A stretch of DNA of 64,000 nucleotides from Caulobacter sp. RHG1 (lineage in GTDB: Bacteria; Pseudomonadota; Alphaproteobacteria; Caulobacterales; Caulobacteraceae). Positions 26,272-34,437 of the stretch are shown here, piece by piece. Both the position numbers and the translations under genes were made by a program. Below the pieces are notes generated by a model that was not told the DNA's origin, ran no database searches, and saw nothing but the letters and a program-made list of their open reading frames with translations. Location of the stretch: contig NZ_SMZP01000010.1 of assembly GCF_013181195.1 (NCBI RefSeq), positions 124,001 through 188,000 on the forward strand, given 5' to 3'. Every line of letters starts with the position of its first letter. The stretch's first letter is position 1.

Positions 26272-26831
26272 CCCGCGCCGAGTTCATGACCCGCCTGCGT
26301 CGGGGTCTCGCCGGCCTGCCGGTGACCACGATCGCCGACATCGTCGCCGACCACGAAGCCCACTTCGCCGACGCCGAGGCCGCTGGCCGCAGCGAAGCCG
26401 AGGTGGCCGCCGCCCTGGGCGATCCCGATCGCCTGGCCCGCGAACTGCGCGCCGAGAACGGCCTCAAGCAATGGGAGGAACGCAAGAACCCCTCCAACGC
26501 CCTGGCCGCCGTCATCGCCCTGCTGGGCCTGGGGGCGCTGGACATCATGTTCCTGCTGCCCCTGCTGATGGGGGTGCTGGCTTCGCTGGTCGGGCTGCTG
26601 TTCGCCGTGGTGGCGATCTTCGTCGCCGGCGGCTTCGTCTTCGCCGTCGGCCCGCTGACGGGACCGCCCGGCGGCCCGATCACCGCTTTCCTGAGCGGCA
26701 TCGGCCTGATGGGCATGGCGACTTGCCTGGGCGCCCTGCTGACCATCGTCACGGTCGGCGTCTTCAACGCGGTCGTCTGGTACGCCCGCCTTCACTTCCG
26801 GCTTCTGAAGCCGGCCATGGACCAAGCTTAG
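26268..26831 (+). CDS. DUF1700 (HAAS-like) membrane protein
   Basis: The 187-residue protein starts at ATG 26268, overlapping the padR stop by 4 bp. An N-terminal helical DUF1700 region (about 1-80: EFMTRLRRGLAGLP, AEVAAALGDPDRLAREL) is followed by three hydrophobic stretches (about 80-100, 102-133 and 140-170). DUF1700 proteins are regularly paired with PadR regulators and DUF4097/GIN proteins and are thought to sense or signal at the membrane. No enzymatic motif is visible. Confidence 0.88.
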   Translation: MTRAEFMTRLRRGLAGLPVTTIADIVADHEAHFADAEAAGRSEAEVAAALGDPDRLARELRAENGLKQWEERKNPSNALAAVIALLGLGALDIMFLLPLLMGVLASLVGLLFAVVAIFVAGGFVFAVGPLTGPPGGPITAFLSGIGLMGMATCLGALLTIVTVGVFNAVVWYARLHFRLLKPAMDQA

Positions 26832-26851
26832 CGGGACAAGGAGGGGACACC

Positions 26852-27667
26852 ATGTTGATCCGCAATTCGCTCATCGTCGCCGGGGCCAGCTTTGCGCTCG
26901 CCATCGGCTGCTTCGCCGGGGTGGCGGCCATCGCCGGCCCCGAGATCCTCAAGAACGGCTGGACCTTCCCGCTGAACGAGGGCGACACCATCGTCGTCCG
27001 GGAGAACGGCAAGGTGTTCCGCGCCAGCGGCAGCCACGTGGGGCCAGGTCGCCGCATCGCGCCCAGCATCGACCGCACCTTCGCCTGGACGGGCAAGGAC
27101 GAGCTGCGCATCGACCTGCCGGTCGACGTCGTCTTCGTCCAGGGCGCCGAAGCCAAGATCGTCGCCTCGGGCCCCAAGGCCTATATCGACCGCCTCCGCG
27201 TCGACGGCGGCCATATCAGCCTGGACGACAATGACGGCGCCGACCACGACAGCGTCACCATCAGCGCCCTGGGCGTGCACATCCAGAGCGACTCCGACCG
27301 GGTGAAGATCACGGTCATCGCCCCGGACGTGACCAAGTTCGACGTGCGCGGCTCCGGCGATCTCGACATCCGCAAGTACGACCACCCGTCCTTCGCGGTG
27401 TCGGTCAGCGGCAGCGGCGACGTCGAGGCCTCGGGCCGAACCGACGCCGTGGCGATCGACAATTCCGGGTCCGGCTACGCCAACCTCGGCGACCTGAAGG
27501 CCAAGACCGCAGTCGCTGACATCTCCGGCAGCGGCGGCGGCGCGCTCTTCGCCACGACCCTCGCCCGGATCGACATCTCCGGCAGCGGCGACCTGGAGCT
27601 GCGCACCGAACCCAAGACGGTGAACAGCGAGATCAGCGGCTCCGGCGAGATCCGCCGGGAATACTGA
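26852..27667 (+). CDS. GIN-domain (DUF2807-like) secreted protein
   Basis: The 271-residue product has a signal peptide (MLIRNSLIVAGASFALAIGC). Its right-handed beta-helix-like C-terminal half has repeated V/I-SGSGD units (GSGDLDI, GSGDVEA, NSGSGYANL, SGSGDLEL, SGSGEIR), the hallmark of GIN/DUF2807 adhesin-like domains. It begins at ATG 26852 after the RBS aaggagggg. Together with PadR and DUF1700 it forms a three-gene operon that probably deals with envelope stress. The exact role is unknown. Confidence 0.9.
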   Translation: MLIRNSLIVAGASFALAIGCFAGVAAIAGPEILKNGWTFPLNEGDTIVVRENGKVFRASGSHVGPGRRIAPSIDRTFAWTGKDELRIDLPVDVVFVQGAEAKIVASGPKAYIDRLRVDGGHISLDDNDGADHDSVTISALGVHIQSDSDRVKITVIAPDVTKFDVRGSGDLDIRKYDHPSFAVSVSGSGDVEASGRTDAVAIDNSGSGYANLGDLKAKTAVADISGSGGGALFATTLARIDISGSGDLELRTEPKTVNSEISGSGEIRREY

Positions 27668-27717
27668 GACAAAGGGGCGGGGTGACGGACGCGTTCGGAA
27701 CGCCTACCTGTAGGCTT

Positions 27718-29148
27718 ATGAACGCTCCCATCTCCGCTCCTTCCCTGCTGGACGCCGCCGGCGTCGATCGTGAACGCGCCCAGGCGATCCTGGGCGAGGC
27801 CCTGGCCGGCGCCGACGACGGCGAGTTGTTCCTCGAACGCTCCGAGAGCGAGGCCTTCGTCTTCGACGACGGACGCCTCAAGAGCGCCTCCTACGATTCG
27901 GGCGAGGGTTTCGGCCTGCGCGTGGTGGCCGGCGAGACGGCCGGCTACGCCCATGCCGCCGAGATTTCCGAGGCCGCCATCGGCCGCGCCGCCGATTCGG
28001 CCAGGCTGGCCAAGCGCGGCTACGCCGGCGTCTCGGCGGAAGGTCCCCGCTCGACCAACGAAAAGCTCTATGGCGAAGACAATCCGGTCAGCGCCCCCGA
28101 CTTCTCCGACAAGGTCAGCCTGCTCCAGGAAATCGACGCCTTCGCTCGCGCCCGCGACCCGCGCGTCGTCCAGGTCATGGCCTCGATGGCCGGCGAGCGC
28201 CGCGTGGTCGAGATCCTGCGGGCCGACGGCAAGCTGATCCGCGACGTGCGTCCGCTGGTGCGGGTCAATGTCCAGGTCACCGTCGAGAAGGATGGCCGCC
28301 GCGAGACCGGCAATTCCGGCGCCGGCGGCCGCGCCGGCTTCTCAGCCTGGATCAGCCCCGACAAGTGGCAGGGTCAGGTCGACGAGGCCCTGCGCATGGC
28401 GCTGGTCAATCTCGACGCCGTCGCCTGTCCCGCCGGCGAGATGGACGTGGTCCTGGGCCCGGGCTGGAACGGCGTGCTGCTGCACGAGGCCGTCGGCCAC
28501 GGCCTGGAAGGCGACTTCAACCGCAAGGGCATTTCGGCCTTCTCCGGCCGCATCGGCGAACGTGTGGCCGCCAAGGGCGTCACTGTGTTCGATGACGGCT
28601 CGCTGGCCGGCCGCCGCGGCTCGCTGACCGTCGATGACGAAGGCACGCCCACCGAACGCACCGTGCTGATCGAGGATGGCATCCTGGTGGGCTACATGCA
28701 CGACCGCATGTCGGCCCGCCTGATGGGTATGAAAGCCACCGGCAACGGCCGCCGCCAGTCCTACGCTCACATGCCGATGCCGCGCATGACCAACACCGGC
28801 ATGCTGGCCGGCAATGACGATCCGCAGGAGATGATCGCCTCGCTGAAGCGTGGCCTCTACTGCGCCAATTTCGGCGGCGGCCAGGTCGACATCACCAACG
28901 GCAAGTTCGTCTTCCAGTGCACCGAGGCCTATCTGGTCGAGGACGGCAAGATCACCGCCCCGGTCAAGGGCGCCACCCTGATCGGCGACGGCCCCAGCGC
29001 CCTGACCCGCGTGACCATGATCGGCAACGACTTCGACTTCGACCCCGGCATCGGCGTGTGCGGCAAGTCCGGCCAGGGCGTCCCGGTGGGCGTGGGCCAG
29101 CCGAGCCTGAAGATCACCGGGCTGACCGTGGGCGGCACGGCGGTTTAA
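27718..29148 (+). CDS. tldD: TldD metallopeptidase
   Basis: This 476-residue TldD/PmbA family member has the zinc motif HEAVGH (His256-Glu257-x3-His261) within the family sequence LLHEAVGHGLEGDFNRKG. The C-terminal part has KITAPVKGATLIGDGP and GKSGQGVPVGVGQP. TldD with TldE/PmbA degrades unfolded peptides and matures modified peptides such as microcin B17, and takes part in CcdA turnover. The ATG at 27718 (MNAPISAPS) was preferred to the GTG at 27682, which has no family support. No tldE is next to it here. Confidence 0.95.
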   Translation: MNAPISAPSLLDAAGVDRERAQAILGEALAGADDGELFLERSESEAFVFDDGRLKSASYDSGEGFGLRVVAGETAGYAHAAEISEAAIGRAADSARLAKRGYAGVSAEGPRSTNEKLYGEDNPVSAPDFSDKVSLLQEIDAFARARDPRVVQVMASMAGERRVVEILRADGKLIRDVRPLVRVNVQVTVEKDGRRETGNSGAGGRAGFSAWISPDKWQGQVDEALRMALVNLDAVACPAGEMDVVLGPGWNGVLLHEAVGHGLEGDFNRKGISAFSGRIGERVAAKGVTVFDDGSLAGRRGSLTVDDEGTPTERTVLIEDGILVGYMHDRMSARLMGMKATGNGRRQSYAHMPMPRMTNTGMLAGNDDPQEMIASLKRGLYCANFGGGQVDITNGKFVFQCTEAYLVEDGKITAPVKGATLIGDGPSALTRVTMIGNDFDFDPGIGVCGKSGQGVPVGVGQPSLKITGLTVGGTAV

Positions 29149-29152
29149 TCCC

Positions 29153-29257
29153 TGCGTCCTTCGAGGCCCACTACGCGGGCGCCTCAGGATGAGGAACTCG
29201 TTGCACTAGCGACCTCATCCTGAGGTGCGCGCTCCTGAGCGCGCCTCGAAGGACGCA
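29153..29257. repeat. Dispersed intergenic palindromic repeat, copy 2
   Basis: This copy shares the TGCGTCCTTCGAGGC and GCCTCGAAGGACGCA arms and the CCTCAGGATGAGG core with the copy at 12493-12591, but the inner spacers differ. It follows the tldD stop by 4 bp. Its placement immediately 3' of a gene, as in copy 1, suggests it works as a transcript end or stability element. Confidence 0.85.
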
Positions 29258-29297
29258 CGGCGCTCCCCAACCTGTCTCAGGTTTAATCCACCTTTCG

Positions 29298-29474
29298 CGC
29301 TTGTAACTGTCCCCGAAGCGTCGCCGCACGCACGGTGCGCGGACTTCGGGTTGGAGCGGAAACGGCCTTCATGACTTGAGCCGTCACGAAGGCCGGTCCA
29401 CCCGAAGGTGAGGCGCGGCCCCTCTGCGCCTCGGTGGAGGACCCCGGTGAGCGCCGGGGTCCTTCGATCCTTTA
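29298..29474. ncRNA. Unclassified structured intergenic segment with terminator hairpin
   Basis: Four successive stem-loops can be drawn. A (29312-29350) has arms CCCGAAG/CTTCGGG with an inner GC stem. B (29364-29394) has GGCCTTC/GAAGGCC plus an inner TGAC/GTCA. C (29410-29432) has GAGGCGC/GCGCCTC. D (29438-29463) has AGGACCCCGG/CCGGGGTCCT, followed on the plus strand by TTCGATCCTTT. D looks like an intrinsic terminator for a plus-strand transcript. No known riboswitch, 6S, SRP, RNase P or tmRNA signature was recognised. It occupies the rest of the gap between tldD and the POT transporter after the repeat. Strand and independent transcription are unproven. Confidence 0.45.
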
Positions 29475-31376
29475 AGCCTGCCCCGAAACGCTGGGATCGG
29501 CGACCAGCTTGGCGTCGGTGTCGTCCGCGCCGTGCGACCACTTCTTGAGGATCGGCGACAGCGCCAGGAACAGCACGCCCAGGCCGATGGCGGCCAGGCC
29601 GATCACCTTGAAGACCAGCAACGACTGAGCCATGGCGGCGGCGGGATCCAGGACCTGGCCGCCGATGGTCTCGGTCGAGGCGATGGCGGCGATCCAGCTG
29701 CCGAACAGGTTGGCCATGGCCAGGGCCATGTACCAGACGGCCATCACGAACGAGACCATCTGCAGCGGCGACAGCTTGGTCATCTGCGACAGGCCCACAG
29801 GCGACATGCACATCTCGCCGGTGGTGTGCAGCATGTACATCAGCACCAGGAAGACCAGCGGCATCTTGAAGGCGCCGTCGGCGAACTGGGCCCCGACCAG
29901 CAGGATCAGGAAGCCAGCCCCGACCTGGATCAGCGAGAGGCCGAACTTGATCATTGGGTTGGGGTTCCTGCCGCGCGCGGTCAGCACAGTCCACAGGGCG
30001 GCGAAGACCGGGGCGAAGATCAGGATCCAGCCGGCGTTGATGGCCTGGGTCTGGGCGGCGTTGAAGTCGGTGTTGATCCAGAACTTGCCCGCCGTGGAAA
30101 TTCCGGCTGCGGCCAGCTGGCCGGGCGCGCCCAGCACCACCGAACCGCCGAACCATTCGACCGGCTTGGACAGCAGCTTCAGATCGACATTGGTCGCCGC
30201 GAACAGGTTCAGCGACGAACCGGCCTGTTCGAACAGGGTCCAGAACACCACCGCGCCCAGCACCAGCACCGTGGCCAGCAGCAGGCGTTCACGCTCAACC
30301 TTCTCGCACTTGGCGAAGGCGAACCACAGGATGTAGCCCAGCGAGCCGAACATGCCGGCCAGCAGGGTGACATTGACCACTGGCGTGCGCTGCACGACCA
30401 GGAACACCGCCAGCACGGCCAGCAGCGAGACGCCGTAGATCAGCACTTCGCGGGTGACAGGGCCGGCCACCTTCTCCTTCAGCTTGGCGTTCGCCGGCGG
30501 CTCGCCCTTGCCCAGCAGCCAGGGCTTGCCCAGCACGAAGATCACGAAGCCGGCCAGCATGCCCAGGCCGGCCGCGCCGAAGCCGGCCCACCATCCGAAA
30601 TTGACGCCGAGGATGCCGCACAGGATCGACGCCCAGAACGAGCCCAGATTGATGCCGTAGTAGTAGAGGGTGAAGCCGGGATCGCGCCGCGGATCGCCCT
30701 GCGGATATAGCTGGCCGACGAGGGCCGCGACGTTCGACTTCATGAAGCCTACGCCGACGATGATCAGCGAGAGGGCCAGCCAGAAGATGTTCAGATACAG
30801 CGGCTCGCGACCGGTAACGTCCAGCTTGTACTCGCCCTTGGGCAGAACGGCCGGCAGCGGCGCGGCGGCGGGCAGATCCTTGATCGCGAAGTCGCCCTTC
30901 GGGGTCGCGGTGACCTCGTAGGGCTTGCCGGCGACGACCAGCTTGGCGGTGCGCGCCTCGCCTCGGCCTTCCGACTGGAACTCATAGACCTGGCCGCCAT
31001 AGGCCAGCGTCTGGACCGCGGGCTTGCCCTCGACCGCCATGGCCAGGTGTCCGGCCACCAGGAGCAGGGCGCCGAACGCCACCGCCTTGCGAGTGCCCAG
31101 ATAGCGGTCGGCCAGGAAGCCGCCCAGCAGGGGCACGATATAGACCAGCGAGGTGTAGGAGCCGTAGTGGCCGCTAGCCGCCTTCGGATCGAACAGGAAG
31201 TGCTGGGTCAGGTAGAAGATCAGCAGCGCCCGCATGCCGTAGTAGGAGAAGCGCTCCCACATCTCGGCCAGGAAACAGATGATCAGGCCGCGCGGATGGC
31301 CTTTCAGTAGCTGCACGAGAACAGGAATGCCGGTCACGAGCGTGACCAGGATGCCCCCGGCGATGACGATATTCAT
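29472..31376 (-). CDS. POT/PTR2 family peptide transporter
   Basis: This 634-residue MFS transporter has the POT signature ExxERFxYYG (Glu38 to Gly47) in helix I and about twelve to fourteen membrane helices. It has a soluble insert (about residues 105-190) between early helices, seen in a subset of proteobacterial members, and FTLYYYGINLGSFW for the second PTR2 signature. It imports di- and tripeptides with protons. The ATG at 31376 (MNIVIAGGIL) was chosen because the 30 residues upstream are Gly/Ser-rich repeat sequence, not protein-like. Confidence 0.94.
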   Translation of the reverse strand: MNIVIAGGILVTLVTGIPVLVQLLKGHPRGLIICFLAEMWERFSYYGMRALLIFYLTQHFLFDPKAASGHYGSYTSLVYIVPLLGGFLADRYLGTRKAVAFGALLLVAGHLAMAVEGKPAVQTLAYGGQVYEFQSEGRGEARTAKLVVAGKPYEVTATPKGDFAIKDLPAAAPLPAVLPKGEYKLDVTGREPLYLNIFWLALSLIIVGVGFMKSNVAALVGQLYPQGDPRRDPGFTLYYYGINLGSFWASILCGILGVNFGWWAGFGAAGLGMLAGFVIFVLGKPWLLGKGEPPANAKLKEKVAGPVTREVLIYGVSLLAVLAVFLVVQRTPVVNVTLLAGMFGSLGYILWFAFAKCEKVERERLLLATVLVLGAVVFWTLFEQAGSSLNLFAATNVDLKLLSKPVEWFGGSVVLGAPGQLAAAGISTAGKFWINTDFNAAQTQAINAGWILIFAPVFAALWTVLTARGRNPNPMIKFGLSLIQVGAGFLILLVGAQFADGAFKMPLVFLVLMYMLHTTGEMCMSPVGLSQMTKLSPLQMVSFVMAVWYMALAMANLFGSWIAAIASTETIGGQVLDPAAAMAQSLLVFKVIGLAAIGLGVLFLALSPILKKWSHGADDTDAKLVADPSVSGQA

Positions 31377-31597
31377 ACGCGAGCCTTGAAACGTGACGAG
31401 TTGGCCGGACAAAGACCCCCCGGTCAAATCGCCCTCGCCTCCCCCAATTGGCGGGGAGAAGATCACGCAGCGGATGGTTTCACAAGCAACGGCTTGCCGA
31501 TCGCTTGGCGAACTTTCACCCCTTTGCGAGCCTGGATTGAAGCTTTGCGGCGATTTCGTGCGTTTCCCTCACGAACCCTTTCATGCGGAAGCGCCCG

Positions 31598-32140
31598 ATG
31601 AAGATTCCCGACGAAAGCCATCCGATCACGATCAGCCGCGCCCCGACCACGGTGCGGGTGCTGTTCGAAGGCCACGAGATCGCCGACAGCGATGATGTCC
31701 TGGTGCTGCAGGAGGCCAGCTATCCGCCGGTCTACTACTTCCCGCGCCAGGACGTGCAGATGCTGTTCCTGCGCCGCACCGACAAGACCAGCCACTGCCC
31801 CTACAAGGGCGACGCCGCGTACTTCACCATCTATCGCGACGCTCAGGTGATCGAGGATGCGGTGTGGTCCTACGAGACGCCGTTCGCAGCGGTCGACCGG
31901 ATCAAGGAACGGGTGGCCTTCTATCCCGAGCACGTCGAGTTCCAGCTGGGCGCGCTGACCGCGGCTCAAACGGAAGCGCGCGACGTGGACGAGATCGTCC
32001 GCCACACCGACAGCGGCTCGGGCAGCAGCCAAGCCCCGCATTGGCAGCCCAATGTGTCGATGCCCGATCCGGAGCGCACCGAGCACGAGATCGACACGCC
32101 GTCCGTGGACCAGCCTTACAAGGGCGTTGGCGCGATCTAA
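31598..32140 (+). CDS. DUF427 domain protein
   Basis: This 180-residue protein contains the DUF427 fold: VRVLFEGHEIADSDDVLVLQE, then YFPRQDVQMLFLRRTDKTSHCPYKGDAAYF, then FYPEHVEFQLG. The CPYKG-type motif is conserved. The C-terminal 40 residues are acidic and flexible. The ATG at 31598 follows the RBS-like ggaag. The alternative ATG at 31583 adds five residues. The biochemical function of this family is not established. It is transcribed divergently from the POT gene. Confidence 0.88.
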   Translation: MKIPDESHPITISRAPTTVRVLFEGHEIADSDDVLVLQEASYPPVYYFPRQDVQMLFLRRTDKTSHCPYKGDAAYFTIYRDAQVIEDAVWSYETPFAAVDRIKERVAFYPEHVEFQLGALTAAQTEARDVDEIVRHTDSGSGSSQAPHWQPNVSMPDPERTEHEIDTPSVDQPYKGVGAI

Positions 32141-32236
32141 CGGATTTTCAGGAGGGGAGCCGGGCTTAAGCCCGCCTTAACCGATGGGAGCGTGACCATG
32201 AGGTTCAGCTCCCGGCAGAGGGGCGCGGAGGAAATC

Positions 32237-32383
32237 ATGGCCTACGTCACCTACCACCGGACGGACGCTGTTCACGCGACGATTCACCCGCAGCGCAAGC
32301 TTGCCTGGGGTCGGCTGTTCGCCCTGGCCGCGGCGATCGGCCTGTGGGCAGGCCTGATCGCCGCCGCGAGAGCGATCTTCTAG
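32237..32383 (+). CDS. Small membrane protein
   Basis: The 48-residue product begins MAYVTYHRTDAVHATI and has one hydrophobic helix near its C-terminus (LFALAAAIGLWAGLIAAARA). The ATG at 32237 is preceded by an excellent RBS (ggaggaaatc). Longer in-frame starts at GTG 32192 and ATG 32198 have poorer context. Its last 4 bp overlap the convergent periplasmic protein gene. The function is unknown. Confidence 0.65.
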   Translation: MAYVTYHRTDAVHATIHPQRKLAWGRLFALAAAIGLWAGLIAAARAIF

Positions 32384-32886
32384 TGCTTGTGTGCGGGAGC
32401 GCCAACGCTCCCGCCGCCGAGATTGATCACCTTGATGGCGGACACCATGCGCGCGCCGCGCGCTGGGCGCAGGTCGCCCTCGACGATCAGACGGAACGGT
32501 CCCTGCCCCTCGCCCATCGGCGCGCCGTCGGCCTTGTCGGCCAGGATCATGCGATTGGCGCGCGTGCCTGGATCCGCCTCGGCCAGGCCGAAGGCGACCT
32601 TGTAGCCGTCGCCGGCCTCGACCAGCACCACATTGGCCAGGGCCGGACCGCGCAGCGCCTGGCCCGTCGGCGCCCCCGCCTTGGCCAGGACGTCGATCAG
32701 CAGCGGGCCTTCATAGACATGCGATTCGCCATGGCCGGCGAAGGTCACCGTCTGGCGCGGCAGGGCGGCGATGTCGGCGGCGCTCAGCGTCACCGACTGC
32801 CCCGCGGGCCCGGTCAGAACCAGGGTTTGGGCGGCGACTGGAGACGCCAGCAGCGCCAGCGCGACGAGGGACGAAAGAAGGCGCAT
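32380..32886 (-). CDS. Periplasmic protein with oxidoreductase molybdopterin-type fold
   Basis: The 168-residue product has a signal peptide (MRLLSSLVALALLASPVAAQ). The mature part has the beta-rich pattern LTGPAGQSVTLSAADIAALP, HVYEGPLLIDVLAKAGAP and GPFRLIVEGDLRPARGARMV, which resembles the sulfite-oxidase/molybdopterin-binding fold. The cysteine that would bind the cofactor is missing, so it may be a non-catalytic relative. The start at 32886 was preferred to one 30 bp upstream because it begins the signal peptide. Confidence 0.72.
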   Translation of the reverse strand: MRLLSSLVALALLASPVAAQTLVLTGPAGQSVTLSAADIAALPRQTVTFAGHGESHVYEGPLLIDVLAKAGAPTGQALRGPALANVVLVEAGDGYKVAFGLAEADPGTRANRMILADKADGAPMGEGQGPFRLIVEGDLRPARGARMVSAIKVINLGGGSVGAPAHKH

Positions 32887-32940
32887 TGATCGACTCGTTA
32901 TGAAGCGAAGCTCCATAACGACAGTCTTTGCCGCTTCCCG

Positions 32941-34302
32941 CTAGTAGGCGCAGTCGGTGAAGACGCGGCCGATGTCGCCCTGCCACTCGCCATTGTACAG
33001 CGACAGCAACTTCTCGGCCGGAGTGATCCCGCTGTCGGCGATCTGCTCCAGCTCGCCCAGATAGATGGTCTCGTCCAGGAAGCCGCCGTTCATGTGGGCG
33101 CGGCCCTTCAGGCCAGACTTGGCGATGGCCACGAAGTCCTTGGCCACGTCCTGCGCCGAGCGGCCGGCGACCTGCGCCTTCAGGCCCAGGCGCGGCACGT
33201 CGCGGCGCAGGCCTTCACGGTCTTCGATCGTCCAGTCCTTGCAGAGGTCCCAAGCCGCCGCCAGGGCCGCGTCGTCATAGAACACGCCGGTCCACAGGGC
33301 CGGCAGAGCGCACAGGCGGCTCCACGGACCAGCATCGGCGCCGCGCATTTCCAGATAGGTCTTGAGGCGAACTTCCGGGAAGGCGGTGGTGGTGTGGTCG
33401 GCCCAATCCTTCATCGTGGCAATCTCGCCCGGCAGCTCGGGCAGCTTGCCCTCGATGAAGTCACGGAAGCTGCGACCGGCGACGTCGATATATTTGTCGC
33501 CGCGCTTGACGAAGTACATCGGCACGTCCAGCGCGTAGCGGGCGTAGCGCTCGAAGTCGAAGCCATCCTCGAAAACGAAGTCCAGCAGGCCCGTGCGGTT
33601 GGGGTCGGTGTCGGTCCAGACGTTGGCGCGCGCCGAGAGGAAGCCGTTCGGCTTGCCCTCGGTGAACGGCGAATTGGCGAACAAAGCCGTAGCGATCGGC
33701 TGCAGGGCCAGGCTCATGCGGAACTTGGCGACCATGTCCGCTTCGCTGGAGAAGTCGAGATTGGCCTGCACCGTGCAGGTGCGCAGCATCATGTCGAGGC
33801 CGAGATTGCCGACCTTGGGCATGTAGTTGCGCATGATCACGTACCGGCCCTTGGGCATGATCGGCACCTGTTCCCGGGTCCACAGCGGCGAGAAGCCCAG
33901 GCCCGTGAATCCCAGGCCCAGTTCGTCGGCGACGGTCTTGACCTCGTCCAGGTGCTGACCCGTCTCCTCGCAGATGTCGTGCATGGTCGCCAGCGGCGCG
34001 CCCGACAGCTCGAACTGGCCGCCCGGCTCCAGGCTGACATTGGCGCCGTTGCGCTCCAGGCCGATGAGGACCTCGCCCTCCATGACCGGCTTCCAGCCGA
34101 AGCGCTGAAGCCCCGTCAGCAGGGCGTAGATGCCCTTGTCGCCCTCATAGGGGACCGGTTCGTGCGAGCCGAGATAGAAGCCGAACTTCTCGTGCTCGGC
34201 GCCGACGCGGAAGGCGTCCTTGGGCTTGCTGCCCTGGGCGAAATATTCGGTCAGATCGGCGAGCGTCAGCTGACGATCTTGAACGCTAGCGGTGTCGGCC
34301 AT
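32941..34302 (-). CDS. gshA: Glutamate-cysteine ligase
   Basis: This 453-residue protein belongs to the plant/alphaproteobacterial (GCS2) type. It has FRVGAEHEKFGFYLG near residues 32-46, LEPGGQFELSGAPL for the substrate and Mg2+ site, RNYMPKVGNLGLDMMLRTCTVQANLDF in the middle, and KTYLEMRGADAGPW with the catalytic Arg region. It forms gamma-glutamylcysteine for glutathione. The ATG at 34302 (MADTASVQD) follows an SD-like gggaggggc. The longer frame upstream lacks family similarity. Confidence 0.94.
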   Translation of the reverse strand: MADTASVQDRQLTLADLTEYFAQGSKPKDAFRVGAEHEKFGFYLGSHEPVPYEGDKGIYALLTGLQRFGWKPVMEGEVLIGLERNGANVSLEPGGQFELSGAPLATMHDICEETGQHLDEVKTVADELGLGFTGLGFSPLWTREQVPIMPKGRYVIMRNYMPKVGNLGLDMMLRTCTVQANLDFSSEADMVAKFRMSLALQPIATALFANSPFTEGKPNGFLSARANVWTDTDPNRTGLLDFVFEDGFDFERYARYALDVPMYFVKRGDKYIDVAGRSFRDFIEGKLPELPGEIATMKDWADHTTTAFPEVRLKTYLEMRGADAGPWSRLCALPALWTGVFYDDAALAAAWDLCKDWTIEDREGLRRDVPRLGLKAQVAGRSAQDVAKDFVAIAKSGLKGRAHMNGGFLDETIYLGELEQIADSGITPAEKLLSLYNGEWQGDIGRVFTDCAY

Positions 34303-34381
34303 GCAAGCCGCCCCTCCCCAGGGAATGATGCTGCGGGAGGATGGAAACGAAGTCCCTCCGCCGACGGCGAAACGCGATGTC

Positions 34382-34404
34382 ACGCCCAGTTGGGCGTTTT
34401 CTTT
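34382..34404 (+). terminator. Orphan terminator-like hairpin on the plus strand
   Basis: ACGCCC-AGTT-GGGCGT is followed by TTTTCTTT, a good intrinsic terminator for plus-strand RNA. No plus-strand gene ends here, as gshA and rsmE are both on the minus strand. It would end a transcript antisense to the gshA leader. Confidence 0.6.
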
Positions 34405-34437
34405 CAGAACCTCAAGGGGCGACCTTGAGCATAATGT

